Numbered from the stretch's first letter, positions 26,036 through 34,914 are shown. The stretch: DNA of 64,000 bases from Vibrio amylolyticus (GCF_023145695.1 NZ_JAJHVV010000015.1:1-64000); one strand, 5' to 3'. Program-made: numbers and translations. The notes: generated by a model from the letters alone, not told the origin.

Positions 26036-27499
26036 TTATTGGAGTGATAAGAATCTATCACGCTGGACCATTAGTTGATCGATTCGAGCGTCGTATCGAG
26101 CTTGCTGTAAACTACCTAGCTCAGCAAGTTGTCCTGCTTGAGTGTAAAACTGAATCGCTTTATTCCAGTTTGCCTTTAGAGCGAGTATTTCCGCTCGAGC
26201 AGCAAGGTCTTCGGCACTTGCCCCCATCGCTATGTGGCCTTCAGATAACAGGTGCCAACCATTGATATCATCACTGTTGTCGTGGGTATAACGCTGCAAT
26301 ACTCTAATGGCCTGTTCATTTTCATCTAGCTTGAGCAGAACATTGGCGTAGTTAATGGTCAGTACCGCATTGTTAGGTGTTGCTTTAAGTGCTCGTTCTA
26401 ACATTACTTTGGCTTTTTCTGGCTGTTTTTTTTCAATATACAAATCAGAGAAGGCATCTAAATAGAAATTGTTATTTGGGTCGAGCTTAATCAACTCATC
26501 AAGAATCGCTTCTGCTTCTTCGAGTTTTTTATTATCAAGATGAACAAGCGCTTTCCCGTATCGGAAAGCAGGCGCAATTTCTTTACCCGATTGATTGGCT
26601 CTTCTCTCTGCGCGATCAAGCCAGTCCATCGCCGCATCGCTTTCTATTCCTGCGTAGCGAGCGACAATTCGAGAGCGAGCTAATTGATAATCGAGAGAAG
26701 GTTGAATTCGCATGGGTGGATAGCTACGTGCTCGCTCTCGGCTGTCAGTTATACGGTCTTCTGGAAGCGGGTGGGTGAGTAGCATTGGTGGCGGCTTACT
26801 GGCGTAGCGATATTCATCGGCGAGGCGGCCAAAAAATCGTGGCATTGCTTTTACTTCAAAGCCCGCTTTTGCCAACGTGTTAATACCAAATCGGTCAGCT
26901 TCTTTTTCATTGCTTCGGGTGTAGTTAATTTGGCTTTGCATGCTACCCGCTGTTGCGGCAGTGATTGCGGCAATACCGGCTTCTGGTGCTGCAATCGCTA
27001 TCAATAAAGAAGCGGCAAGGGCGGCCATTGTTGCTGGTGATCGTCTTGCTTGATCTTCCATTCGTCTAGCTAAGTGACGTTGAGTAACGTGAGCAATTTC
27101 GTGCGCAACAACAGAGGCGAGTTCACTTTCTGTTTGTGCGTGTAGAAATAACCCAGTGTGAAGCGCGACGTACCCACCAAAGAATGCGAATGCATTGATG
27201 TTTCGATCACGAATCATGAAGAAGGTAAATGGCGTTTTCACGTCATTAGCATTAGCAACTAAGCGGTGGCCTATCGAGTCGATATATTCGTTTAATACTG
27301 GGTCGTTCACAATGGGTTGATTGTTTCTTAGAATCCGCATGTACGCATCACCATAGATGATCTCTTGATCTATAGTCAGCGTTCCCCCTGCCGCAGTACC
27401 GATATCAGGCAATTCAATATTGTTTGCAACTGATACCGATGGACTAGCAATAGCGGTCGCAACACAAAGGCAGATTAGCGAGCGGGTGCGTTTAAACAT
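26036..27499 (-). CDS. bepA: Periplasmic beta-barrel assembly-enhancing protease BepA
   Basis: BepA is an M48 zinc metalloprotease with chaperone activity that promotes assembly or degradation of outer-membrane proteins, notably LptD, together with the BAM complex. The 487-aa product has a signal peptide ending near VSVA, the zinc motif HEIAH around residue 135 with the downstream glutamate in the EKEADRFG segment, and C-terminal TPR repeats. The ATG at 27499 gives a regular signal peptide; a TTG nine bases upstream (GGAG ahead of it) is a possible alternative. It is divergent from the TusA-like gene. Confidence 0.93.
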   Translation of the reverse strand: MFKRTRSLICLCVATAIASPSVSVANNIELPDIGTAAGGTLTIDQEIIYGDAYMRILRNNQPIVNDPVLNEYIDSIGHRLVANANDVKTPFTFFMIRDRNINAFAFFGGYVALHTGLFLHAQTESELASVVAHEIAHVTQRHLARRMEDQARRSPATMAALAASLLIAIAAPEAGIAAITAATAGSMQSQINYTRSNEKEADRFGINTLAKAGFEVKAMPRFFGRLADEYRYASKPPPMLLTHPLPEDRITDSRERARSYPPMRIQPSLDYQLARSRIVARYAGIESDAAMDWLDRAERRANQSGKEIAPAFRYGKALVHLDNKKLEEAEAILDELIKLDPNNNFYLDAFSDLYIEKKQPEKAKVMLERALKATPNNAVLTINYANVLLKLDENEQAIRVLQRYTHDNSDDINGWHLLSEGHIAMGASAEDLAARAEILALKANWNKAIQFYTQAGQLAELGSLQQARYDARIDQLMVQRDRFLSLQ

Positions 27500-27743
27500 A
27501 GTAGTCAACAATACTCCATTTTCATTGTTGTAATGGACACTGAGATATCCGTTTTGTTTCAACTATTCCATTTCTTAGGTGAAAAATATTAACTTGATGA
27601 ATAGGAATGGCAGTAGCTAGACGCTACTTTAACGTTGTTAGCCTTGCAAATACAAGGGCTGAGAAGTGAAACATGAAGTTGATTTTGTTTGCTGTTCAAA
27701 ACCCTATACAATACGGCGATACTTAATTGTATCGAGTCATAGA

Positions 27744-27959
27744 GTGGAATCATTACTTGATTTAAGAAGTGAGCGTTGCCCGATGGCGCTGTTATTGGCA
27801 AAACGGTATGTGGCCAATTTAACAGAGGGTGATAATGTTGAAATATATATAGTTGACCCGAGCTCACTTCGCGACATCGAACGTTACTTGCTTATGAAGA
27901 ATCATAGGGTGACGAGCACACAAATTAACGATTACTTTAGCCTTAAAGTCGTCATCTAG
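27744..27959 (+). CDS. TusA/SirA-like sulfurtransferase-fold protein
   Basis: A 71-aa protein of the TusA fold, which in other members carries sulfur as a cysteine persulfide. The conserved start of the domain reads LDLRSERCPMALLLAK; the cysteine of the CPxP-type motif is at residue 12, but the usual proline after it is followed by Met-Ala instead of the CPEP pattern. The GTG at 27744 is chosen because it gives the family length; the frame is open 78 bases further upstream without similarity. It sits 18 bases ahead of perM. Confidence 0.75.
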   Translation: MESLLDLRSERCPMALLLAKRYVANLTEGDNVEIYIVDPSSLRDIERYLLMKNHRVTSTQINDYFSLKVVI

Positions 27960-27977
27960 AAAAAGGAAAGCGGTTTA

Positions 27978-29051
27978 ATGTTAGACATGGTGAGTCGTTG
28001 GTATAAACGACGTTTTTCTGACCCACATGCAGTAAGTTTGGTCGCGATCTTACTGTTTGGTTTTATCACAATTTACTTTTTCGGTTATTTGATAGCGCCA
28101 CTACTGGTTGCTATCGTTCTGGCTTACCTGCTTGAATGGCCTGTGACAAAAATTTCAAATCTTGGGATTCCAAGAACGCTGTCGGTGATACTTGTGATTC
28201 TTTCCTTTACTGGTGTCATGATACTTGCTGTATTTGGACTTGTTCCAACTATCTGGCAGCAGGTGGGCAACTTGATCAATGATATCCCAAGTATGTACAT
28301 AGGTTTGCAAGAGTTTATCTCTATATTACCCGAGAAGTACCCTGAGATTATTAATGTTCAGCTCGTGGAATCCGTCATGGACAACATGAAGAATCAAGTG
28401 CTCGTGATGGGAGAAAGTGTGCTTAAAGGCTCACTTGCATCATTAGTGAGCTTGGCAACCTTGGCCGTTTATTTGATTCTGGTACCGCTTCTTGTGTTCT
28501 TTTTACTGAAAGATAAGCAAGAGATGATATCCATGGCGAGTGGCGTTTTACCTGACAACCGACGCTTAGCGGACAAGGTTTGGGTAGAAATGAACCAACA
28601 AATCTCTAACTACATTCGCGGTAAAGTGTTAGAAATTCTGATCGTTGGTGGTACGAGTTATATCACATTTGCGCTGCTGGACTTACGTTATTCCGTTTTG
28701 TTAGCGGTTGCTGTTGGTTTCTCTGTATTGATTCCTTACATCGGTGCTGCGGCGGTAACAGTACCTGTTGCGATTGTCGGTTTGTTCCAATGGGGGCTAA
28801 CGCCACCGTTCTACTGGTTATTGTTTGCTTATGGCATTATTCAAATGTTGGATGGCAATGTGCTTGTTCCAATTCTTTTCTCTGAAGCGGTGAATCTACA
28901 TCCTGTTGCCATAATTGTTGCGGTACTTGTCTTTGGTGGGCTATGGGGCTTCTGGGGCGTTTTCTTCGCTATTCCTCTAGCCACGTTAGTGAAAGCCGTC
29001 GTGAATGCTTTACCTGGTCAGGATGAGGACGAATTAGAGGTTAGTAACTAA
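27978..29051 (+). CDS. perM: AI-2E family transporter / putative permease PerM
   Basis: A 357-aa inner-membrane protein of the AI-2E (UPF0118) family with about eight membrane segments. Family members include TqsA, but the PerM branch has no proven substrate. Its place next to bepA and yfgD is the same as in E. coli (yfgO). It has AAAGGA upstream, starts 18 bases after the TusA-like gene, and is followed by a terminator. Confidence 0.85.
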   Translation: MLDMVSRWYKRRFSDPHAVSLVAILLFGFITIYFFGYLIAPLLVAIVLAYLLEWPVTKISNLGIPRTLSVILVILSFTGVMILAVFGLVPTIWQQVGNLINDIPSMYIGLQEFISILPEKYPEIINVQLVESVMDNMKNQVLVMGESVLKGSLASLVSLATLAVYLILVPLLVFFLLKDKQEMISMASGVLPDNRRLADKVWVEMNQQISNYIRGKVLEILIVGGTSYITFALLDLRYSVLLAVAVGFSVLIPYIGAAAVTVPVAIVGLFQWGLTPPFYWLLFAYGIIQMLDGNVLVPILFSEAVNLHPVAIIVAVLVFGGLWGFWGVFFAIPLATLVKAVVNALPGQDEDELEVSN

Positions 29052-29105
29052 CTACTACAAGCCATAACCGTGCCTTCTTTTTGAGCTAAATAGCCCAAAA
29101 ACATA

Positions 29106-29146
29106 AAAGAGCCCTATTGATTTTAAATTGATAGGGCTTTTTTTTA
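29106..29146 (+). terminator. Rho-independent terminator of perM
   Basis: Stem AGCCCTAT with its complement ATAGGGCT followed by at least eight T residues. Confidence 0.87.
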
Positions 29147-29211
29147 TAGATTGCATCTATACTTTTACTTGTGGGTCACAGATAGCCTTGAAATTATTTA
29201 CAAAAATGTAA

Positions 29212-29238
29212 TTAAGATTTTGTTACATTTGACGATAT
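29212..29238 (+). promoter_or_regulatory. Sigma28 (FliA)-type promoter of the chemoreceptor gene
   Basis: TTAAGATT, an 11-base spacer, then GACGATAT, close to the FliA consensus TAAAGTTT-N11-GCCGATAA. Start of transcription would be near 29246, about 40 bases before the gene. Confidence 0.6.
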
Positions 29239-29286
29239 AGCGTGTGGGATAAAAATAATTAGATATAGTTTTAGTCGAGGGAAGTT

Positions 29287-31158
29287 ATGAAGTTTAGTCA
29301 AAAAATTGTGGCAGCATCCTCTGCTTTGCTGCTTGTCACGGTGACATTGTTATCGGTTCAGCAGCTGTCTACCGTTAAGTCGGAAGTCGAAGGTTTAGTG
29401 AATAGTAGCTTGAATGAGATGGTGGTTGGAGTAAAGAATACCGTAACCTCTGAGATGGAAAGTAAAAAGGCGCTAGCTCAGGCCGCGACAGAGGTTATAG
29501 AGATAAATCCACAAGATCATGACTATATAAAGACTATTTTGGAAAAGCCGACGTTAAAGTCGAGTTTTTTGGCAGTAGGGCTTGGGTATAACGAAAGTGG
29601 TTTCGTGCTAGAAAATGATGATAGTTGGGATGTAGGGCCCGATTACGATCCACGTGTGCGCCCTTGGTTCATTGATGCAAAATCGAAAGGTCGACTGGTT
29701 GTTACCGCTCCTTATATTGATGTATCGACGAAAAATGTCATCATTTCGATAGGAACACCGGTGAAAGATGCAGGTCAATTCACGGCAGGTATGTTCTATG
29801 ATATGGAGCTGACTGGTCTTGCTGATCTTGTTAATAGCATCAATCTGCTCGACGCTGGCTACCTGTTTATTGTTACGTCTGATGGAACAACCATTGCGCA
29901 CCCAGAAACCAAAAATAACGGGGAGAAGCTGTCAACGTATATGCCTGGTGTACAGATAAAAGAAGGTATCCAAAATATTGAAATTGATGGGTCACCATTC
30001 CTTGTGCAGTTTATGCAAGTTCCTTCTGAAAACTGGTATGTCGGGGCAATTGTTGATGAATCCATCGCTTTCTCTTCTATTTCTACGTTAAGAAATAGTG
30101 CTGTTATCTACGGTTTAATTGGTGTTGTTCTCAGTATTATTGTCCTAAGTATGCTGATTAAAGTGCTGCTGCGCCCATTGGGTACATTGAATGCTGCAAT
30201 TCAAGATGTTGCTTCTGGGCAAGGGGATCTAACGAAACGCCTTGATACCGATACTGATGCGGAATTTGCCGAATTAGCGAAAGGGTTCAATACGTTTACA
30301 GAGTCACTACAGACTCAAATTATCCAGTCTAAGGCAATTGGTAATGAGATCATGAGTGGTACAGAGATGATTGTGCACGGTGCTCATGAATCTGCTGATG
30401 CGATGCGTAGCCAGTTGCAAGAACTAGAGCAATTAGCCACTGCGATGAATGAGATGGCAGTGACGGCAACCGAAGTGGCAAATAACGCACAAGGGGCAGC
30501 AGGAGCCGCTCAACAAGCCGATGATGCGACAGAGGTTGGCTCTAAAGTCGTAAGCGAAACCACAATCTCTATTGATAATCTATCGGCCCGAATTGACCAA
30601 GCGGTTGAAGAGGTGAAAGGTTTAGAGTCAGCGACAGCGAACATCGAAACCATCTTGAAAGTTATCAACGATATTGCAGATCAAACGAACTTGCTGGCAT
30701 TGAATGCGGCGATTGAGGCGGCCCGAGCGGGTGAGTCAGGACGTGGTTTTGCCGTGGTTGCTGATGAAGTACGTACACTTGCTCAAAGAACGCAAGAATC
30801 GACGACTGAGATCCGTAGCATGATTGAACAGCTGCAAGCGGGTGCAAGTTCAGTATCGACTGCAATGAATGAGAGTAAAACCACTGCAGTTGATGCTGTC
30901 GACAAAGCGCAAGCTGCGAACTCTTCACTAGAGAGTATTCGAGAGGCCATTCAGCAGATTTCAGACATGAACTTACAAATAGCTTCGGCGGCCGAAGAGC
31001 AAAGCCTGGTTGCTGAAGAAATCAATAATAACACGGTGAAAATTAAAGACCTGTCTACGCAGGTGGCCGATTCTGCTGAAAATACGAGTCTAGCAATGCA
31101 GACACAAAAAGAGAATATTCACCAGCAAGATGCGTTGTTGAATAAATTTATTGTGTAA
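29287..31158 (+). CDS. Methyl-accepting chemotaxis protein, dCache type
   Basis: A 623-aa transmembrane chemoreceptor. Order: N-terminal membrane helix (about 8-28), periplasmic double-Cache sensor (about 40-260), second membrane helix (about 275-295), HAMP, and a cytoplasmic signalling domain with the tip sequence GESGRGFAVVADEVRTLAQR. The sensor carries YDPRVRPWF, APYIDV and GMFYDM, whose Tyr, Arg, Trp, Asp pattern fits the amino-acid-binding dCache family (PctA-like), so an amino acid ligand is inferred. There is no C-terminal pentapeptide for CheR tethering. GAGGGAAG precedes the ATG. It is monocistronic with a FliA-like promoter and a terminator. Confidence 0.93.
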   Translation: MKFSQKIVAASSALLLVTVTLLSVQQLSTVKSEVEGLVNSSLNEMVVGVKNTVTSEMESKKALAQAATEVIEINPQDHDYIKTILEKPTLKSSFLAVGLGYNESGFVLENDDSWDVGPDYDPRVRPWFIDAKSKGRLVVTAPYIDVSTKNVIISIGTPVKDAGQFTAGMFYDMELTGLADLVNSINLLDAGYLFIVTSDGTTIAHPETKNNGEKLSTYMPGVQIKEGIQNIEIDGSPFLVQFMQVPSENWYVGAIVDESIAFSSISTLRNSAVIYGLIGVVLSIIVLSMLIKVLLRPLGTLNAAIQDVASGQGDLTKRLDTDTDAEFAELAKGFNTFTESLQTQIIQSKAIGNEIMSGTEMIVHGAHESADAMRSQLQELEQLATAMNEMAVTATEVANNAQGAAGAAQQADDATEVGSKVVSETTISIDNLSARIDQAVEEVKGLESATANIETILKVINDIADQTNLLALNAAIEAARAGESGRGFAVVADEVRTLAQRTQESTTEIRSMIEQLQAGASSVSTAMNESKTTAVDAVDKAQAANSSLESIREAIQQISDMNLQIASAAEEQSLVAEEINNNTVKIKDLSTQVADSAENTSLAMQTQKENIHQQDALLNKFIV

Positions 31159-31181
31159 TTGAAACTGCGTTAACTAAACAA

Positions 31182-31215
31182 AAATGCCCGCTCATAATGA
31201 GCGGGCATTTTTTAT
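31182..31215 (+). terminator. Rho-independent terminator of the chemoreceptor gene
   Basis: Perfect stem ATGCCCGCTCAT with its complement, followed by six T residues. Confidence 0.92.
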
Positions 31216-31378
31216 GATGATTGAAAACTACGAAGCTTTTTCGTTTAGGTAATCGAGCACTATTAGAGCGGGGCATTTTGCTAACTTGCTTATATTTGAC
31301 TATTTGGCTTGGTAAGTCATAGCTCTTATGTTTCTAGAGTGACTTATAATGCTAGTGTGACAAAAGCAGGTGATAATA

Positions 31379-31392
31379 TTACCCATGGGTAA
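31379..31392. promoter_or_regulatory. Perfect 14-base palindrome upstream of the barrel protein gene
   Basis: TTACCCATGGGTAA is a perfect dyad about 70 bases ahead of the inferred promoter at 31446. It may be an activator or repressor site; the protein is unknown. The rest of 31216-31445 holds nothing I can recognise. Confidence 0.35.
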
Positions 31393-31445
31393 ATTATATG
31401 TATATTATTCTTTACGGTTGTATTTTACGCATCAATAGATTGGTA

Positions 31446-31473
31446 TTTACGAATTAAAAAAACACTGTATTAT
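31446..31473 (+). promoter_or_regulatory. Sigma70-type promoter of the barrel protein gene
   Basis: -35 TTTACG, 16-base A-rich spacer, -10 TATTAT, giving a start near 31480 and a leader of about 30 bases. Confidence 0.55.
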
Positions 31474-31509
31474 TGCGCTGCTTTCAAACAACAACGTATA
31501 GGAAATATC

Positions 31510-32109
31510 ATGAAGAAGTTAGCAATCATTCTTGGTTTAGCTCTAGCAAGCACATCAGTAGTTGCAGAAGAAGCAGCGATTACCGAAGAAACACAAAGCC
31601 GTGAATTTTATGCAATGGTGGGTGCAGGTTATAACACCGACAATTCAACAAACGCATTGTTAACTATTGGTGGTCATGTTTATGGTAACTGGTCGCTTGA
31701 ATCAACAATGATGTTCTACACCAATGATTACAAATCAGATGATGGTGTAGGCAATACGATGAAGAATGATGCTGATACACTAATTTTTACAATCACGCCT
31801 CTCTACACTTACGCTTTAACTGAAACTTTTGATGTGTATGGTAAGGCAGGTTTGCAGCATCGACGTTCACGCATAGAAACTACTTTTTCAAGCAAGGATA
31901 AAAAAGACCAAATGAGCACTGGCACTGATAGCGATTTGGGTTACACCTATGGCTTTGGTGTTCAATACACAATGCCACAGCCTATTATTGCTGATTCACG
32001 TTTGCGTATTCGTGGCGGCATTGACTGGAACAGAGATTTTAATGGTAACGATGGTTGGGCTACAAGCGATAAAGCAACATATGGTTTGCAAGCTGGTCTA
32101 ACATTCTAA
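31510..32109 (+). CDS. Small outer-membrane beta-barrel protein
   Basis: A 199-aa exported protein: signal peptide of about 19 residues ending VVA, then alternating hydrophobic/polar strands typical of an eight-stranded barrel of the outer-membrane beta-barrel (OmpA/OmpW-like) superfamily, ending in Phe as outer-membrane barrels do (QAGLTF). The best-preserved segments are FYAMVGAGYNTDNS, LYTYALTETFDVYGKAGLQH and YGFGVQYT. Function is unknown. AGGA precedes the ATG and a good sigma70 promoter lies upstream. Confidence 0.8.
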   Translation: MKKLAIILGLALASTSVVAEEAAITEETQSREFYAMVGAGYNTDNSTNALLTIGGHVYGNWSLESTMMFYTNDYKSDDGVGNTMKNDADTLIFTITPLYTYALTETFDVYGKAGLQHRRSRIETTFSSKDKKDQMSTGTDSDLGYTYGFGVQYTMPQPIIADSRLRIRGGIDWNRDFNGNDGWATSDKATYGLQAGLTF

Positions 32110-32172
32110 GATAAAAATTAGTTAACAACTGGCTTTGTTGCTTCATTCAGAAAGAAGGTATGTCTACCCCGT

Positions 32173-32212
32173 TGTGCTTGATTCTTAAAGGAGAAACTGA
32201 GTTTCAAGCACA
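32173..32212. repeat. Inverted repeat downstream of the barrel protein gene
   Basis: Perfect 9-base arms TGTGCTTGA and TCAAGCACA around a 22-base loop, with no T-run. It is 64 bases after the barrel gene and might be a weak terminator or a scar of rearrangement. Confidence 0.35.
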
Positions 32213-32274
32213 CCTAGTCCCGTAAGCTGTTCAACGCTTCGATCATTGCATAAGTTTCACTGGTGGTAACTATC

Positions 32275-32433
32275 GTGGCAACACGAGAAGAACTTCGAAA
32301 GGAAATGGCGTGCCCTTGGGATGAATATCTGACACCAGAGCATGTGGAGAATACAGATAAGGCTGTGAATGACTTTAAAAATATGGTGTTTGAGAATTGC
32401 AAAATTCAAATAGGGCAGGAACTAACATTATAG
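32275..32433 (+). CDS. Short hypothetical ORF, possible gene remnant
   Basis: A 52-codon frame beginning at a GTG (open from about 32254) encodes a hydrophilic peptide with a well-mixed composition: the N-terminal part reads ATREELRKEMACPWDEYL and it contains two cysteines and a tryptophan. It looks like real protein sequence, perhaps the C-terminal end of a lost gene, but I do not recognise a family and there is no convincing ribosome binding site. The remaining parts of 32110-32648 hold two inverted repeats and nothing else recognisable. Confidence 0.3.
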   Translation: MATREELRKEMACPWDEYLTPEHVENTDKAVNDFKNMVFENCKIQIGQELTL

Positions 32434-32457
32434 GTATGATAAGGCTATAGCATAACA

Positions 32458-32554
32458 ATCCGCTCACTCAACAGTTAACTTTTGGCACTTATTGTGCGGA
32501 TGTATTTAGTGATTAAGGTGCTTGATTGTTTATGACGGTCACTTACGGTTAACT
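32458..32554. repeat. Nested inverted repeats after the orphan ORF
   Basis: ATCCGC (from 32458) is matched by GCGGAT about 30 bases on, and CAGTTAAC (from about 32471) is matched by GTTAACTG ending near 32554. The element follows the orphan ORF as a recombination site would follow a gene cassette, but it lacks a clear attC terminal GTTRRRY. Confidence 0.25.
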
Positions 32555-32648
32555 GACAAGCGTCGCCTATCCGAGAATACAGAGCCAACTAAAGTCGTGT
32601 CGGCTCTATTAATAACTAGAAACTCTATTGGCTTCCCAAAGAGTGCGT

Positions 32649-33116
32649 TTACTTACTATTTAGGTAATCCAGTACTACTTCATGGTGTGTCTTGGTTTTG
32701 AACTTGTTGAACACATGCTCGATCACACCTTCTTCATTAATAAGAAAGCTTATACGGTGCAGACCATCGTACACTTTTCCCATGAATTTTTTGGTTCCCC
32801 AAGTTCCGAATTGATCTGCGGCGATGTGTTCTTCATCTGATAATAAAGTGAAGTTTAGATTATCGCGCTCGATAAACTTACCTAAGCGCTTTACTGGATC
32901 AATACTTGCGCCAAGAACAACAACATTATGTGCATCAAGCTCTGCTTTGATGTCACGTAGACCTTGTGCTTGCACAGTACATCCGGGGGTCATTGCTTTT
33001 GGGTAGAAATAGAAAAGCACCTTTTTGCCACTAAAGTCGCTGAGTGACACTGTCTTTCCATCTTGATCTAAAAGAGAGAAGTTTGGCGCTGGTGTTCCAG
33101 CAGTCAAAGTATTCAT
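32649..33116 (-). CDS. bcp: Thioredoxin-dependent thiol peroxidase (Bcp/PrxQ), single-cysteine form
   Basis: Bcp is a cytoplasmic peroxiredoxin that reduces hydrogen peroxide and organic hydroperoxides. The 155-aa product has the peroxidatic Cys46 in the motif TPGCTVQ. The resolving cysteine that E. coli Bcp has five residues later is Gln51 here, and there is no other cysteine in the protein, so it must work as a 1-Cys enzyme with an external thiol. It lies 12 bases after gcvR, the conserved gcvR-bcp pair. Confidence 0.93.
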   Translation of the reverse strand: MNTLTAGTPAPNFSLLDQDGKTVSLSDFSGKKVLFYFYPKAMTPGCTVQAQGLRDIKAELDAHNVVVLGASIDPVKRLGKFIERDNLNFTLLSDEEHIAADQFGTWGTKKFMGKVYDGLHRISFLINEEGVIEHVFNKFKTKTHHEVVLDYLNSK

Positions 33117-33128
33117 TGAACGTCCTTT

Positions 33129-33671
33129 CTATTGACTGTTTTTGATAAAATTGAGTGAGCCTTGTACTGATAGTGACTGACAGATATCAGTGAACTCTTC
33201 TTGAAGTTGCATCAAGTTACATTGAGAGTCAACGGTTGCCGTCAGTGCAATATGAAATTGGTCACTATCAAGTTCGATTTTTGATTTGCTAATGGTTTTA
33301 GCACTAAGGGAAGCAAGGCCAATATTTCGGTCAGCAAAAAACTGTGTAAATTTTTCCGTTAACCCCATTCTGTCTTCAGATTCAATAAAAGCTTCTAAAG
33401 TGTACGCGTGATCAAGCTCTGCATGGGTTGAAGTTCGCTTCATCATTGTGATTAAGTCATGTTCCTGACCTAATAATGGCAGCGTTGTTTCTACTCTGGT
33501 AATACAGTTAGCGTTACCGGAAATGAGCATTAGAAGTGTAAATTCATTACCAAACAGTGCGATTCGGCTATCGATGATATTGCATCCAGATTGGGTTACA
33601 AGGTGGACAACTTGATTCGATACACCAGGGCGGTCAGTGCCGACTGCAGTGATCACTAGATGTTGAGTCAT
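33129..33671 (-). CDS. gcvR: Glycine cleavage system transcriptional repressor GcvR
   Basis: GcvR has two ACT domains and binds glycine and the activator GcvA, preventing activation of the gcvTHP operon when glycine is low. The 180-aa product starts MTQHLVITAVGTDRPG, the usual beginning; the frame is open 102 bases upstream with another in-frame ATG eight codons before, but without a better ribosome binding site. Two ACT repeats are visible: residues 5-75 and about 90-165. It is upstream of bcp and divergent from dapA. Confidence 0.9.
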   Translation of the reverse strand: MTQHLVITAVGTDRPGVSNQVVHLVTQSGCNIIDSRIALFGNEFTLLMLISGNANCITRVETTLPLLGQEHDLITMMKRTSTHAELDHAYTLEAFIESEDRMGLTEKFTQFFADRNIGLASLSAKTISKSKIELDSDQFHIALTATVDSQCNLMQLQEEFTDICQSLSVQGSLNFIKNSQ

Positions 33672-33967
33672 AATATCACGTTTAAAAAGGGTCATAGAAA
33701 GCATGTTAGCATAATTGCTAGAGATACTTATCAGTGCATGAGGTTTGATCCAAAACAGTGTGAAGAACCCCAATGTTTTTCCCGTTAGAAGAACGGTACA
33801 TAAGCCTTAGTGTCATTATTTGCCAAGAATATAGGTGAATAACTATGCCAAAGGTCAAACATGTGATAAATATTCATTCTATAAGGTGGTTTATAAGCGC
33901 TTAATGCCTTGTATTGAGCAAGGGGCTTACAGTACCATGCAGAAAGTATCAAATTATGGAGAAAGAC

Positions 33968-34846
33968 ATGTTTTCAGGAAGTATTGTTGCATTAATTACA
34001 CCGTTTAATTCCAGTGGTGAGGTCGATTACGTAAGCCTGAAAAAATTGGTGGATTTCCACGTTGAAGCTGGTTCTGACGGTCTTGTTGCTGTAGGAACAA
34101 CAGGCGAGTCTGCAACACTCACTGTTGAAGAGCATGTAAAAGTCGTCCATAAGATTGTTGAGTTCGCGGCTGGCCGCATTCCAATTATTGCCGGTACGGG
34201 TGCAAACGCGACTCATGAATCTGTTACTTTCAGCCGTTTGCTGAACAACTCTGGTATCGTAGGTTGTTTGAGCGTTACGCCATACTACAACAAACCAACA
34301 CAAGAAGGTTTGTACCAGCACTACAAAGCGATTGCTGAAGTGAGTGACGTTCCTCAAATCCTATATAACGTACCCGGCCGTACTGCTGTTGACTTATTGC
34401 CGGAAACAGTGGCTCGACTTTCTAAGATTGAAAATATCGTTGCACTTAAAGATGCGACGGGTGATTTAGAAAGAGTTAAAATTCATCGTGAACTTTGTGG
34501 CGAAGATTTCATCTTACTAAGTGGTGATGATAGTACTGGTCTTGATTTTGTTCAGTTAGGTGGCCACGGCGTTATCTCTGTAACCAATAATATTGCTGCT
34601 GCCGATATGGCGAAAATGTTTAAGCTAGCAGCCGACGGGCAATGGGATGAAGCTAAAATAATCAATGAACGTTTAATGCCTCTGCATAAAAATCTGTTTA
34701 TTGAATCAAGCCCTATTGCCGTAAAATGGGCGGCTAAAAAGCTCGGTTTGATTGAAGATGGTACTCTAAGATTACCACTGACCGAACTATCAGAATCGGC
34801 GCAACCTATTGTTAGTCAAGCTTTGACTGATTCAGGTGTTTACTAA
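33968..34846 (+). CDS. dapA: 4-hydroxy-tetrahydrodipicolinate synthase
   Basis: DapA condenses pyruvate with aspartate semialdehyde, the first committed step of lysine and diaminopimelate synthesis. The 292-aa product has the Schiff-base lysine in VALKDATGD (about residue 161) and the catalytic tyrosine in LYNVPGRT (about 133), plus the GTTGES substrate loop. GGAG lies ahead of the chosen ATG; the frame is open 54 bases upstream. It is followed by bamC as in other gamma-proteobacteria. dapE, a later gene of the same pathway, is 2 kb away. Confidence 0.96.
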   Translation: MFSGSIVALITPFNSSGEVDYVSLKKLVDFHVEAGSDGLVAVGTTGESATLTVEEHVKVVHKIVEFAAGRIPIIAGTGANATHESVTFSRLLNNSGIVGCLSVTPYYNKPTQEGLYQHYKAIAEVSDVPQILYNVPGRTAVDLLPETVARLSKIENIVALKDATGDLERVKIHRELCGEDFILLSGDDSTGLDFVQLGGHGVISVTNNIAAADMAKMFKLAADGQWDEAKIINERLMPLHKNLFIESSPIAVKWAAKKLGLIEDGTLRLPLTELSESAQPIVSQALTDSGVY

Positions 34847-34877
34847 TTACTGGTATTTACTAAATAACAGAAAGAAT

Positions 34878-34904
34878 AGCCAAGGTTACTAACCTTGGCT
34901 TTTT
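34878..34904 (+). terminator. Terminator-like hairpin between dapA and bamC
   Basis: Perfect 10-bp stem AGCCAAGGTT with its complement, 3-base loop, then five T residues. The bamC ribosome binding site (AGGAG) begins immediately after it, so readthrough is probably partial and sets the dapA:bamC ratio. Confidence 0.7.
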
Positions 34905-34914
34905 AGGAGTTTCA

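Noticed and set aside
32214..32402. 62-aa minus-strand frame
   Set aside because: It is antisense to the short plus-strand frame at 32275-32433, which has the more protein-like composition; neither is certain.
32458..32554. Integron attC site
   Set aside because: Inverted repeats are present, but the conserved terminal GTTRRRY and the usual attC arm layout are not; kept only as a speculative lead.
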